Part shown: one piece after another, positions 42,884 to 52,181 of the stretch
Layout of the letters: each line of letters starts with the position of its first letter
How positions within the stretch are numbered: position 1 is the first letter of the stretch
Assembly (NCBI RefSeq): GCF_000472525.1
Contig: NZ_KI421431.1
Location: forward strand, 8,987 to 72,986
Reading direction: 5' to 3'
Length of the DNA stretch: 64,000 nt
Source: Paraburkholderia dilworthii
GTDB taxonomy: Bacteria; Pseudomonadota; Gammaproteobacteria; Burkholderiales; Burkholderiaceae
Position numbers and translations under genes: made by a program
Notes under the pieces: generated by a model
The model's input: the letters and a program-made list of their open reading frames with translations, nothing else
Databases searched by the model: none
What the model was told of the DNA's origin: nothing

Positions 42884-44263
42884 TCAGCGAATCGCGTTGA
42901 GCACTGCTTCGGCGCCCCGCCCGATTGCGAGAAGCGCTTCGTCGGCGTGCGGCGCGCCGGCCAGCATCAGGCCGACCGGTGCATCTCCGCGCAGATGGCA
43001 GGGCAGCGACAGCGCGCAGGCGTCGAGGAAGTTGAATACGCCCGGGTTGCGCAGCATCAGCGCGTTGGTGCGGCCGAACAGATCGTCGTCGGAAACGAGT
43101 TCGGCGACGCGCGGCGGCACCATCGGCACGGTCGGCGCGACTACCGCGTCGAAGCGCTGCCACAGCGTGCGGGCGGCTTCGGCGAGCATCGCGTCGCGCT
43201 CGGCGAGCAGATCGAGATAATCGGCGGCGCTCGCGGGCTGCCCCTTGAGAATGCGCACCAGCACGCGCGGATCGTATAGCTCGCGGTGTTTTTCCAGCAA
43301 CGGACGATGCCACGCATACGCCTCGATCGGCGAAAAGCCGAAGCGGTTGATGTCCGGCAGACGGTCGAGCGGAGCGAAGCGCACTTCGCTGACAATCGCG
43401 CCGGCCGCTTCGAGATGCTTGAGCGCGGTGTCGATCGCCGCCGCAACCGCGGGCTCGACGCCGTCGGTAACGTAGTGGGTCAACACGCCGAGGCGCACGC
43501 CTTCGAGCGGACGCGCGGCCGGCACGCGCGGCTCGAGGCCGGCGAGCATCCGGTCCACCAGCGCGCAGCACGCCACCGAGACGCCGATTGGGCCGAACGA
43601 ATCGAGCGTCGACGAAAGCGGCACGCCGCCTTGCTTCGGAATACGCGCGGCGGTCGGCTTGAAGCCGGTCAGGCCGCACAGCGCGGACGGAATGCGAATC
43701 GAGCCGCCGGTGTCGGTGCCGAGCGCGACGGCGGCCATGCCGTCGGCGACGGAAGCCGCTGCACCCGACGACGAGCCGCCCGAGATGCGCTCGTCGCCCT
43801 TCACGCCGCGCCGATACGGCGACAGCGGGTTGCCGTAGTGCGGATTGAGCCCGAGCCCGGAAAACGCGAACTCGCTCATATTGGTTCGCCCCACGATCAC
43901 CGCGCCCGCCCGCTTCAGACGTGCGACCGCGACGGCGTCCTCGTTCGCGGCGGGGGCGTCGGCGAGCACGGTCGAGCCTGCGCGGGTCGGCTGGCCTTCG
44001 ATGTCGAACAGGTCCTTCACCGACACGGGGATGCCGGCGAGCGGCGACAGAACCGTGCCGGCGGCGCGCAAACGGTCGTGCGCGTCGGCGGCCTGGCGTG
44101 CGCCTTCGGCGTCGACGTGCATGAAGGCGACCGCGCCCTGGCCGGCCGGATCCGCGATCCGTTCGAGCGCGATTTCGACGAGCGCGCGGCTCGTCGTGCG
44201 TCCCGCAGCAAGATCGGAGGCGAGCTGTGCAAGTGGCGGGAAGGGCGTGTATTCAGTGGCCAT
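42884..44263 (-). CDS. Amidase signature family hydrolase
   Basis: A 459-aa amidase. The Ser-Ser-Lys triad is intact: K83 (PVSVKDLFD), the GGSSSG block at 162-167 with the cis-Ser, and nucleophile S188 (GTDTGGSIRIP). AtzE/GatA-like length without extra domains. Substrate not determined by sequence; it is not GatA since no gatB or gatC is adjacent. It sits downstream of a GntR regulator, an MFS transporter and a DUF2848 protein on the same strand, suggesting a small catabolic unit for an imported amide or carbamoyl compound. Confidence 0.88.
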   Translation of the reverse strand: MATEYTPFPPLAQLASDLAAGRTTSRALVEIALERIADPAGQGAVAFMHVDAEGARQAADAHDRLRAAGTVLSPLAGIPVSVKDLFDIEGQPTRAGSTVLADAPAANEDAVAVARLKRAGAVIVGRTNMSEFAFSGLGLNPHYGNPLSPYRRGVKGDERISGGSSSGAAASVADGMAAVALGTDTGGSIRIPSALCGLTGFKPTAARIPKQGGVPLSSTLDSFGPIGVSVACCALVDRMLAGLEPRVPAARPLEGVRLGVLTHYVTDGVEPAVAAAIDTALKHLEAAGAIVSEVRFAPLDRLPDINRFGFSPIEAYAWHRPLLEKHRELYDPRVLVRILKGQPASAADYLDLLAERDAMLAEAARTLWQRFDAVVAPTVPMVPPRVAELVSDDDLFGRTNALMLRNPGVFNFLDACALSLPCHLRGDAPVGLMLAGAPHADEALLAIGRGAEAVLNAIR

Positions 44264-44410
44264 GATGTCGTTCGATCCGGTTGTGCTGTGTGAAGACGCT
44301 TGCGAACCGCTCAGGTATCGCTTAGGCGTTGCTTAGGCATTGCTTGGGCATTGCCTAAGTCTTGCCTGGGTGTCGCTATTCGCAAACGGGTTAGTCAGAT
44401 GCGTTTTTTC

Positions 44411-45091
44411 TCACATACGGTTGAAAAGCGTCGCGCGGAACGCCTCGATATGTTTCTGCACCGAACGGCGCGCGCCTTCGGCGTCGCGCTCGCGCAGCAG
44501 GCGGAACAGTTCCAGATGTTCTTCGTGTACGTCCTCCAGATGATGCGGCTCGGACAGCGAAATAAACCAGAAACGCAACGAGCGCTCATGCAATCCACGC
44601 AGGATGTCGGCGAGAACTGCGTTGCGCGAGGCGGCCGAAATGGCCAGATGGAACTCGCGGTCGATGTCCATCATGCCTTCGATGTCGTGCGCCGCGACGC
44701 ACACGGCCGAGCGCTCCAGCAGCGCCTGCATTGCGTCGTAGTCGTGCTGCTGCGCGTGGCGCGCGGCGAGCTCTACGCAGTAGCTTTCGTTGACGAGGCG
44801 CACGTCGATGATCGCGAGGACGTCGTCGAGCGAAACCGGGCGGACCATGATGCCCTTACGCGGCATGATGGTCAGCATCCCTTCGTGCACGAGCCGGTGC
44901 AGCGCCTGATGCACGGGCGTCCGGCCGATGCCGGTCAGTGCCATCAACTCCGCTTCGTTGAGCACCTCGCTCGGCCGCAAGCGCATCGTGATGATCTCGC
45001 GCTTGACGAACGCATAAGCCTGTTCGGCGAGGCTCGCGTTGGCTGTCGCTCGGGTGGGCCTCGGAGGGCGGGCGGTCTGCAAAAGCGTCAT
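44411..45091 (-). CDS. GntR family regulator, FCD (FadR) subgroup
   Basis: A 226-aa regulator. Winged helix at about 20-85 (LAEQAYAFVKREIITMRLRP, NEAELMALTGIGRTPVHQAL, LVHEGMLTIMPRKGIMV) and an FCD ligand domain (DVRLVNESYCVELAARHA, DREFHLAISAAS, HLELFRLLRERDAEGARRSV) with the metal-binding D/H residues typical of FCD proteins. It probably represses the neighbouring MFS/DUF2848/amidase genes until the substrate is present. ATG 45091 is preferred to the frame extension at 45124; no clear ribosome site. Confidence 0.9.
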   Translation of the reverse strand: MTLLQTARPPRPTRATANASLAEQAYAFVKREIITMRLRPSEVLNEAELMALTGIGRTPVHQALHRLVHEGMLTIMPRKGIMVRPVSLDDVLAIIDVRLVNESYCVELAARHAQQHDYDAMQALLERSAVCVAAHDIEGMMDIDREFHLAISAASRNAVLADILRGLHERSLRFWFISLSEPHHLEDVHEEHLELFRLLRERDAEGARRSVQKHIEAFRATLFNRM

Positions 45092-45356
45092 GTGAAGAAG
45101 AGGCGGACGATGTCGTCCGCGCATTGTAGAGCAAGGTCAAGCGAGGTTTTTGCGGGCGGGAGAGGCGGTGGCTTTGGCGCGGTGTGCGGCGCGTGGGTCA
45201 TGCGGTTGTAGGCGCGTAAGTCATTGAGGTCACTGAGGCTGTCTAGCTCACTGCAGCCACTGAACCCACCCAACGCACGGAACCCACCGGAGCCGCTCAG
45301 GTCAGCCAGATCAAGCGAGCCAATCGAGCCTCCAACCCACTCAAACTACCCACCCG

Positions 45357-46706
45357 TCACGCGCTGCCCGCGACCGCTGCCGCTGCGTGCTGCACCTTCA
45401 CGCGCGGCATCAGCAGCGTGACGAGGCCGCCCACGATCAGCGCGCCCGCGATCAGCACGAGCCCAAACGTCACGCTATGTGTTGCGTCCTTCACGATGCC
45501 GAGCACATACGGGCTGACGTAACCGGCGAGGTTGGCGATCGAATTGATCACCGCAATGCCCGCAACCGCAGCGGTGCCTTGCAGGAAACTCGTCGACATC
45601 GACCAGAAGATGCCGAAGCCGGCCAGAATGCCGACATACGCAATCGACAAACCGGTGACCGCAAGCGGAATCGAGTTCGTAACCGACGCACTGCCCAGCA
45701 GCCCGGCCGCGCCGATAAAGCAGCACACGGCGTAGTGCCACCGGCGCTCGCCGGTCACATCCGACGAGCGGCCGATCAGGATCATGCCGATGCCCGCTGC
45801 CAGATACGGAATCGCAGTGACGAAGCCATTGCTCACGAGATTCGTCACGCCGAGATCCTTGACGATCTGCGGCAGCCAGAACGAGAAGCCCGCATTGCCG
45901 GTGACGAGGCAGAAGTAGATCAGCGTGAGCAGCCAGAAACGGCCCGAACGCAACGCGACCGCAAGACTATGTTCGGCGCCTTCTTCGGCAGCCGCAGCGT
46001 TTTCGCGCGAGAGGCGGGCGAGGATTGCGCGCTTTTCGTCGTCGGTGAGCCACGCGGCTTCCGCGGGCGTGTTGCGCAACACGGCGAGCGCCCAGAAGCC
46101 GGCGAGAATCGACGGAATGCCTTCGATCAGGAACATCCACTGCCAGCCACGTAAGCCGTGCGCTTCATGCAGCGCCGACATCAGGAAACCGGACAACGGC
46201 GCGCCGATAATGCCCGCCACTGGAATCGCCGCCATGAACACGGCGACCATGCGCGCGCGCCGGTCGGACGGAAACCAGAAAGTCAGATACAACACGACGC
46301 CCGGCACGAGTCCCGCTTCGGCGACGCCGAGAAAAAAGCGCAGCACATAGAACATGGTCTCGCTGCGCACGAACATCATCAGACACGACAGCAGGCCCCA
46401 CAGCATCGTGATGCGCGCAATCGTGGCGCGCGCGCCGAACTTCTTCAGTAGGAGGTTGCTCGGCACTTCGAACACGAAGTAGCCGAAGAAGAAAATCCCC
46501 GCGCCCAGTCCGTACGCCGCGTTCGAGAGACCGAGGTCGCCGGTGAACTGCAGCTTCGCATAACCGATGTTGACGCGATCCAGGTACGACAGCACATAGA
46601 CGAGAAACAGGAACGGCATGATGCGCCACGTGATCTTGCGGATAGCGGCGGCTTCGAGCCAGACGTCGGAGGACGCGTCGGCGGCGGATGGCGAAGGGAT
46701 GCTCAT
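45357..46706 (-). CDS. MFS transporter, anion:cation symporter family
   Basis: A 449-aa twelve-helix permease of the ACS family (phthalate, glucarate and allantoate type): LSYLDRVNIGYAKL in helix one, GYFVFEVPSNLLLKKFGAR, RFFLGVAEAGLVPGVVLY, WQWMFLIEGIPSILAG, and a second half with FWLPQIVKDLGV. Substrates of this group are organic anions. Its gene starts 22 bases after the DUF2848 stop with GAGG six bases upstream of ATG 46706, so the two are co-transcribed. Likely importer of the compound handled by the DUF2848 protein and amidase. Confidence 0.9.
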   Translation of the reverse strand: MSIPSPSAADASSDVWLEAAAIRKITWRIMPFLFLVYVLSYLDRVNIGYAKLQFTGDLGLSNAAYGLGAGIFFFGYFVFEVPSNLLLKKFGARATIARITMLWGLLSCLMMFVRSETMFYVLRFFLGVAEAGLVPGVVLYLTFWFPSDRRARMVAVFMAAIPVAGIIGAPLSGFLMSALHEAHGLRGWQWMFLIEGIPSILAGFWALAVLRNTPAEAAWLTDDEKRAILARLSRENAAAAEEGAEHSLAVALRSGRFWLLTLIYFCLVTGNAGFSFWLPQIVKDLGVTNLVSNGFVTAIPYLAAGIGMILIGRSSDVTGERRWHYAVCCFIGAAGLLGSASVTNSIPLAVTGLSIAYVGILAGFGIFWSMSTSFLQGTAAVAGIAVINSIANLAGYVSPYVLGIVKDATHSVTFGLVLIAGALIVGGLVTLLMPRVKVQHAAAAVAGSA

Positions 46707-46728
46707 GAATGCCTCATTCGACGATAGT

Positions 46729-47415
46729 TCATTCAACAACAGGTAAGGCGCGCACGCGATAGGCGTGGCGCACCGTGCGGTTCAGAACCGGGTCGTGCAA
46801 TTCGAGTTCGAGCGCGTCGCCGTCGCCCATGCCGACAATGCCGCCTTGTACCGCGAGCGTGCCGCAAAACATGGCCGCACCTTGTGCGAGCGGCGCGCGC
46901 GCCAGCAGTTCGGCGGCGGGCAACAGCGAGGCAACGCTTCCTTGCTGATACATGCGCCGCTCGCCGTTCGTCACCGCATAGGCGCGCAGTTCCAGTTGAT
47001 CCCAATGGCCGACGACATCGTCGAAACGCCAGGCGTCACGCGCGACCGGTTTCGGACACACCTGCTTCGAGACGGTCACACCATAGGCCTCGACCTCGCG
47101 GTCGGTATGGTCGGAGCCCACGGTGACGAACAGCCCCGCATCCGATTGCACCAGCACGCATTCCGCTTCGCCGCTCGACTTCGTGCCGACCACGTCGATC
47201 TGTTCGGCTTGCGTCAGCAGTTCCGAGCCGAGGCGGTAGAAACACGGCGTGGTCGACGGGCGCTTCACGCCGAGTTCCGCGAGCTCGGCAATGTGGTGCT
47301 CGATCGCGGCCTGATCGCGGCCGGCCCAGCCGGCGATGGTCAGGTGATCCACTTCTATGGAAACGGCGCGCGCCGTGCCGGAACGTTCTACAACTTGAAA
47401 AGACACGTGCTGCAT
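46729..47415 (-). CDS. DUF2848 family protein
   Basis: A 228-aa protein of the DUF2848 family, of unknown function and thought to share the fumarylacetoacetate hydrolase-like fold. Family features: LTIAGWAGRDQAAIEHHIAEL, PCFYRLGSELLTQ, GEAECVLVQSDAGLFVTVGSDHTDREVE, and VVGHWDQLELRAYA. ATG 47415 follows GGAG by eight bases. It is the first gene of a run with the MFS transporter, GntR regulator and amidase; this pairing suggests a hydrolase acting on the imported substrate. Confidence 0.85.
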   Translation of the reverse strand: MQHVSFQVVERSGTARAVSIEVDHLTIAGWAGRDQAAIEHHIAELAELGVKRPSTTPCFYRLGSELLTQAEQIDVVGTKSSGEAECVLVQSDAGLFVTVGSDHTDREVEAYGVTVSKQVCPKPVARDAWRFDDVVGHWDQLELRAYAVTNGERRMYQQGSVASLLPAAELLARAPLAQGAAMFCGTLAVQGGIVGMGDGDALELELHDPVLNRTVRHAYRVRALPVVE

Positions 47416-47441
47416 TAATCGACTCCGAGGAAATATGCAGC

Positions 47442-47464
47442 AAATATTATTGTGATATTTCACA
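47442..47464. promoter_or_regulatory. Palindrome in the DUF2848 promoter, candidate GntR operator
   Basis: TGTGATATTTCACA (47451-47464) has perfect TGTGA/TCACA arms, nested with AAATAT/ATATTT arms (47442-47460). On the minus strand a TTGATA -35-like box (47476-47481) stands 18 bases from TATCAC, so the palindrome overlaps the presumed -10 of the DUF2848-MFS transcript. Confidence 0.5.
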
Positions 47465-47582
47465 GGTGTCCAGCGTATCAAAAACATTTCGCCCGGCTCG
47501 CCGAGTCCCGCCGGGCCGCAGCGCGGGCGACCGTTTGTTACACTGCGCATCCCGGGATATTACTTTTTGTAAGGAACAGCGC

Positions 47583-49340
47583 ATGCACGAGGGCATCGGC
47601 TTCATTCAGGATCTGGCGGTCGTGATGGCGCTCGCCGGCGTCGTCACCGTGCTGTTCCATCGCCTGAAGCAGCCGGTGGTGCTCGGCTACATCGCTGCGG
47701 GCGTGATCATCGGGCCGTACACGCCGCCATTCCAGTTGATCCGCGACGAGCAGACCATCAAGACGCTGGGCGAACTCGGCGTCGTGTTCCTGATGTTTTC
47801 GCTCGGACTCGAATTCAGTTTGCGCAAGCTTTTCAAGGTGGGCGCGACGGCGATCGTCGCGGCGCTCTCGGAGATCGTGCTGATGTTGTGGCTCGGCTAT
47901 GAGATCGGCAGCGCGTTCGGCTGGAGCCCGATGGATTCGCTGTTCCTCGGCGCGATACTCGCCATTTCGTCGACGACGATCATCGTCAAGGCGTTGTCAG
48001 AGCTTGGCTTGAAGCGCGAGAGTTTCGCGCAACTCGTGTTCGGCATCCTGATCGTCGAAGACATTCTCGCCATTGCGATGCTCGTGCTGCTGTCCGGCAT
48101 TGCGCAGACGGGGCAACTGAGCGCGGGCGTCGCGGTCGTCACGCTCGGCAAGCTCTTGCTGTTCATGACGGTGTCGCTGGTGGTCGGCATTCTCGTCGTG
48201 CCGCGTGCGTTGAACTACGTGGCGCGTGCGCGTAGCGACGAGATGCTGCTAGTCGCCGTGCTCGGCTTCTGTTTCGGCTTCTGTCTGCTGGTGGTCAAGC
48301 TCGACTACAGCATCGCGCTCGGCGCGTTCCTGATCGGGGCGATCATGGCGGAGTCGCGCCATCTGCATCGAATCGAGCATCTGATCGCGCCGCTGCGCGA
48401 CGCGTTTTCAGCGATCTTTTTCGTGACCATCGGCCTGATGTTGAACCCTGCGGTGCTGGTCGATTACGCGTGGCCGATTGCGGTGATCACAGTTGCGGTA
48501 ATCGTCGGCAAGATCGTCTCGTGCGGGCTCGGCAGCTTTCTCGCTGGACGGGATGGCCGCACGGCGATGCGCGTCGGTATGACCGTTTCGCAGATCGGCG
48601 AGTTCTCGTTCATCATCGCGTCACTCGGTCTCACGCTGAAGGTGACGAGCGCGTTTCTCTATCCGATCGCGGTCGCGGTGTCGGCGCTGACGACGCTCTT
48701 TACGCCCTATCTGATCCGCGCCGCCGATCCGCTCACGCGACGTCTCGCCGATGCGATGCCGCGCACGCTCGTCAATGTGTTCGGCATGTATAGCCAGTGG
48801 TTGAGCAGCCTCAGCACAGGAAGCGGCGAGCCGACGCTTTTCAGCATGACCCGGCGAATCGTCGTGCAGATCGCGGTGAATCTTGCGCTGGTCGTCGCGA
48901 TCTTTCTGATCGTGTCCTACGGCGCGCCTTACATCAGTACTGTGTTGACACGCTGGGTGAGCGCCGAGCCGATGCAGCGCGCGATGCTCTGGGGCGCCGC
49001 GTTGCTGGTGTCGATGCCGTTTCTGGTGGCGGTCTATCGCAAGACCAAATCACTCGCGCTGCTGCTCGCCGAGGTCAGCGTGCAGCCGGCGACGGCCGGG
49101 CGCTTCACGAGCGCGCTGCGTTATGCGATCTCCGATCTCGTGCCGGTGGCGTGCATGGTCGGCGTGTTTCTGCTGGTCGCGGCGCTTTCGGGCGGTATCC
49201 TGCCGCCGACCGGTTTGCTCGCCGCGGTGCTCGTCTGCGCGGCGCTGCTGCTTGCACTCGTGTGGCGCTGGTGCGTGAAAATTCACGCGGCAATGCAGAT
49301 CGCGCTGCGTGAAACTTTCGACGAACAGCCGGATCCCTAA
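47583..49340 (+). CDS. CPA2-family cation:proton antiporter lacking an RCK domain
   Basis: A 585-aa inner-membrane antiporter of the KefB/YbaL type. The first 390 residues are the Na+/H+ exchanger domain (PVVLGYIAAGVIIGPYTPP, FLMFSLGLEFSLRKL, AILAISSTTIIVKAL, the ion-binding ED of GILIVEDILAIAML, GAFLIGAIMAES, TVSQIGEFSFIIAS). KefB-type proteins usually end in a TrkA-N/RCK nucleotide-binding domain; here the C-terminus instead has about four more membrane helices and no GxGxxG fold. ATG 47583 follows AAGGAAC. It is divergent from the DUF2848 operon. Confidence 0.9.
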   Translation: MHEGIGFIQDLAVVMALAGVVTVLFHRLKQPVVLGYIAAGVIIGPYTPPFQLIRDEQTIKTLGELGVVFLMFSLGLEFSLRKLFKVGATAIVAALSEIVLMLWLGYEIGSAFGWSPMDSLFLGAILAISSTTIIVKALSELGLKRESFAQLVFGILIVEDILAIAMLVLLSGIAQTGQLSAGVAVVTLGKLLLFMTVSLVVGILVVPRALNYVARARSDEMLLVAVLGFCFGFCLLVVKLDYSIALGAFLIGAIMAESRHLHRIEHLIAPLRDAFSAIFFVTIGLMLNPAVLVDYAWPIAVITVAVIVGKIVSCGLGSFLAGRDGRTAMRVGMTVSQIGEFSFIIASLGLTLKVTSAFLYPIAVAVSALTTLFTPYLIRAADPLTRRLADAMPRTLVNVFGMYSQWLSSLSTGSGEPTLFSMTRRIVVQIAVNLALVVAIFLIVSYGAPYISTVLTRWVSAEPMQRAMLWGAALLVSMPFLVAVYRKTKSLALLLAEVSVQPATAGRFTSALRYAISDLVPVACMVGVFLLVAALSGGILPPTGLLAAVLVCAALLLALVWRWCVKIHAAMQIALRETFDEQPDP

Positions 49341-49468
49341 ATCAGACGGGACTGCGTGGGGCAGCCCGACAATGTGAGCAATTGTGTGCGCGTTTGCCGG
49401 GTCCGGCACGCTGGCGGATAATCAGGGCATATTCATTCGTTCGCGTGGAAGGCGCCTGTCCGACAGTC

Positions 49469-51022
49469 ATGAGCGAAAACAAACCTGAAAACGCCGGTCA
49501 ACCCGGCAGTCCTACGCCGCCTTCGGCATCGCCGGCAACGTCCGGCAAAGCCCCGGCCGAACCGGCGGCATCGTTACCCATCTCCCATGAAGATGCCGTC
49601 CAGTCGCCGGTCAAGGATTCGTTGACGTCGAAGGCGGCGCCCTCGTCTGGCTCGCCAGCGGTGCCTGGCGCGTATCTTCCTTCCGAGGCGTCAGTGCCGG
49701 TTACGGCGTCGATTTCAGCGCCGGCCGGTGCGTCCGAGGCGGCAGCGAGGTCGTCGACCGACGAGCCTGAAAGCGCGTCCACCGTCACGCCCGTCGTCAA
49801 GCGCACGACCCAGCAACGCGACGCGGCAGAGGCGCGTAGTTCCGCCGCGGCCTCCACCGCTAAGCAGGAGGCGGCGGTCCACGAACGCGACGCGCGCACG
49901 GCCCGTGGGCGCGAGGTGCCGTCAGCGTCGTCCATGTCGTCCTCACAGACGCGCAGCGCGGCGCCACTGACGAGCGAACCGATTCAGGGCGAACTGATCA
50001 CCTCGACCGACGACGCCCTCGCCGCCGAGGAAGCCGCTGCATCCACAGCGCGTCCGGCAAGTTCGCCGCCGCCGGGCTTTGGCGCCGCGCCGGACTTCAG
50101 CGCGACCAACCCGCCGCCGCCGAATGCGTTGCCTCCGTCGCCGCCGCGCTATCTGAAGCAGACGGACTCCGCGTGGTCGGTGTTCGGGCGCATCATCGCG
50201 GCGCGCGCGCGTCAACTGTTCGATCGTGCCGGTCAGCGGATCACGCAGCGCACGCTGCGCATCGGCGTATCCGCGCGAATCTTTCACCCGGAGCCGGGCG
50301 CGAAGGGGCTGCGCGGCAAGACACTGCAATATCTCGAGGAATCGATTGCGCACTGGGTGATGTCGCGCGACGTGCTGGTGTTCATGATTCCGACGGTCGG
50401 TCATCAGGGCATGCTGCATCCGAGCAATATCCGTTTGCGCGACTACGCGAAGCACCTCGACGGCCTGCTGCTGCAAGGCGGCGCGGACGTCTCGCCGCAG
50501 TCGTATGCGGAAGCGGCGACACGTCCCGAATGGCCGGGCGACCGCGTGCGCGACATGTACGAGCTCGAACTGCTGCATGAGTTCATCGAATCGGGCAAGC
50601 CGGTGCTCGGCGTGTGCCGCGGCTGCCAGCTCATCAACGTGGCGTTCGGCGGGACCTTATACCAGGACATCGCGACCGATGTACCCACCGCCGGTGCGCA
50701 CGTTAACGAAGATTACGATCAGCATCGCCACGCAATCCATTTCCCGGATGGCTCGACGCTCGCCAACATGTTCCCCGCCCGGCGCGATGCGATCGTCAAC
50801 TCGATTCACCATCAGGCGGTCAAGACGCTCGGTCGCGATCTGAACATCGAGGCCGTGTCGGCGTCGGATGGGATCATCGAAGCCGTGCGCTACCGGCGCG
50901 CGCCGTTCGTGATGGGCGTGCAATGGCATCCGGAGTTCCATCGCGCGGGCGGTCCCGAGTTGCTCGATTGCACGCCGCTGCTCGACACCTTCCTGCGAGT
51001 GGCGCGCGAAACGCGCTTCTAG
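49469..51022 (+). CDS. Class I glutamine amidotransferase-like (peptidase C26) with a long disordered N-terminus
   Basis: A 517-aa protein. Residues 1-230 are low complexity, rich in Ser, Ala, Pro and Thr, and probably disordered. The C-terminal 260 residues are a peptidase C26 domain like gamma-glutamyl-GABA hydrolase PuuD: substrate loop LLLQGGADVSP, nucleophile Cys383 in PVLGVCRGCQLINV, FGGTLYQDI, and the His/Glu pair in GVQWHPEFH. A role in gamma-glutamyl hydrolysis is likely, but no puu genes are nearby. ATG 49469 is chosen as the frame upstream lacks a start signal. Followed by a strong terminator. Confidence 0.85.
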   Translation: MSENKPENAGQPGSPTPPSASPATSGKAPAEPAASLPISHEDAVQSPVKDSLTSKAAPSSGSPAVPGAYLPSEASVPVTASISAPAGASEAAARSSTDEPESASTVTPVVKRTTQQRDAAEARSSAAASTAKQEAAVHERDARTARGREVPSASSMSSSQTRSAAPLTSEPIQGELITSTDDALAAEEAAASTARPASSPPPGFGAAPDFSATNPPPPNALPPSPPRYLKQTDSAWSVFGRIIAARARQLFDRAGQRITQRTLRIGVSARIFHPEPGAKGLRGKTLQYLEESIAHWVMSRDVLVFMIPTVGHQGMLHPSNIRLRDYAKHLDGLLLQGGADVSPQSYAEAATRPEWPGDRVRDMYELELLHEFIESGKPVLGVCRGCQLINVAFGGTLYQDIATDVPTAGAHVNEDYDQHRHAIHFPDGSTLANMFPARRDAIVNSIHHQAVKTLGRDLNIEAVSASDGIIEAVRYRRAPFVMGVQWHPEFHRAGGPELLDCTPLLDTFLRVARETRF

Positions 51023-51087
51023 GGCGGTTGCGACAACTCGGGTCGCGCGTTGACGGCGCGGCTTGGGTCGGGAGAAATGAATAGTGC

Positions 51088-51121
51088 GAGGCGCCACCGT
51101 GTAGGTGGCGCCTCTTTTTTT
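51088..51121 (+). terminator. Strong Rho-independent terminator
   Basis: GAGGCGCCACC, loop GTGTA, GGTGGCGCCTC followed by seven T residues, 65 bases beyond the amidotransferase stop. Confidence 0.9.
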
Positions 51122-51396
51122 GCTCGTGGCCCGTGACGCGTGACCCATGCGCCGTGGCCCGTTGTTCGTTGTCTCTTGCGTATTCTCCTGCTGCCGGATG
51201 CCGCGTGATTCGCCGCGTGCCGGCCTTATCCAGGTATGTTTTTATTTCGCGATAGGCGGGTGTGTCGTGTAATTCGTACAACGTAGTTTTATCTCGATTT
51301 AAAGTCTGTTTTTGCGACGCTTCAATGCTTCGCTTAAGCGCTAATCCGCGCGATAATCCAAGGCTGTTTTTCTGGATTCGCATGGAGCATGCACGT
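51122..51396. other. Intergenic region upstream of the DUF2968 gene
   Basis: About 275 bases with no gene; with the terminator and stop-proximal sequence the gap totals 374 bases. CGTGGCCC-type short repeats (CCCGTGACGCGTGACCC, CCGTGGCCCG) occur at 51127-51160. The A+T-richer part near 51235-51330 is the likely promoter area of the next gene. Confidence 0.4.
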
Positions 51397-52113
51397 ATGA
51401 AGTACCCCTTATTTCTACGGCGCGCCATGCTGCTCGCGACTTCGTGTGCGCTATTGCAGCATGGCGGGTTCGTGCTGGCTGCGCAAGGCGACGAGGCCGC
51501 GCCAATAGTCGGCACGCGGCCGGCCATGAACACGCTGACGCCGCAGCCTGTTGCCGCTGCGTTGCGCGATACGGCGTCGGCTTCGTCGCCGGTGGCTGGC
51601 GAAGCGCAAGGCAATGTCGCTGAGTTGATGCAAATGATTCAGGACACGAAGCTGAGCGAACTGCGCACTACCTACAACGGCAGTTATGGTGCGAGCCTGT
51701 TCTTCTATCCGCGCGAAATGACGTACTACGTCGCGTTGTTTCAGGACAAGCATTTCTGGCGGGTGATCAAGTCCGCAGACGTGAGCCGGGCAGAAGCGAT
51801 CTATGCAGGCTTCGCGCAGCAAACTGCGCAACTGGCCGACGTGGAGATTCACCGAACGCAGTTACAGGCGCAGAAAGCGTATATCGAGGACATTATCGCG
51901 TTGTCGGAGGATCGTGCGAAGCGCCTGCAAGCCGACCTGGAAGTCGCCCGCACGCAGCAGGCGAAGGTCAACGACTACCAGCGGCAAACCCAGAACGAAG
52001 CCGCCGCGCTGCGCGAGGAGAAGGAAAGGGCGCAGGCGCAGTTGCGACAGGTGCAGGGTCAGGTCATGCAGTTGCAACGGCAGACCGAAATGGGCTTGCC
52101 CGGCCAGAAGTAA
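51397..52113 (+). CDS. DUF2968 family exported coiled-coil protein
   Basis: A 238-aa protein with a signal-like N-terminus (MKYPLFLRRAMLLATSCALL...LAA). The central part (VAELMQMIQDTKLSELRTTYNGSYGASLFFY, LFQDKHFWRVIKSADVSRAEAIY) matches DUF2968, found mainly in Burkholderiales. Residues about 130-235 form a long coiled coil rich in Gln and Arg (RAKRLQADLEVARTQQAKVN, LREEKERAQAQLRQVQGQV). Function unknown, presumably periplasmic or envelope-associated. ATG 51397 follows GGAG by nine bases; an ATG five codons upstream is possible. Ends with its own terminator. Confidence 0.82.
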   Translation: MKYPLFLRRAMLLATSCALLQHGGFVLAAQGDEAAPIVGTRPAMNTLTPQPVAAALRDTASASSPVAGEAQGNVAELMQMIQDTKLSELRTTYNGSYGASLFFYPREMTYYVALFQDKHFWRVIKSADVSRAEAIYAGFAQQTAQLADVEIHRTQLQAQKAYIEDIIALSEDRAKRLQADLEVARTQQAKVNDYQRQTQNEAAALREEKERAQAQLRQVQGQVMQLQRQTEMGLPGQK

Positions 52114-52132
52114 AAGCGTTTGAAGTGCGAAC

Positions 52133-52163
52133 AAAGCCCGGCCTCGGTAGCCCGGGCTTTTTT
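52133..52163 (+). terminator. Terminator of the DUF2968 gene
   Basis: AAAGCCCGG pairs with CCGGGCTTT around a CCTCGGTAGC-like loop, followed by a T-run (TTTTTT in all), 20 bases beyond the stop. Confidence 0.85.
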
Positions 52164-52181
52164 ATACCGTCGCTCGCGCGG

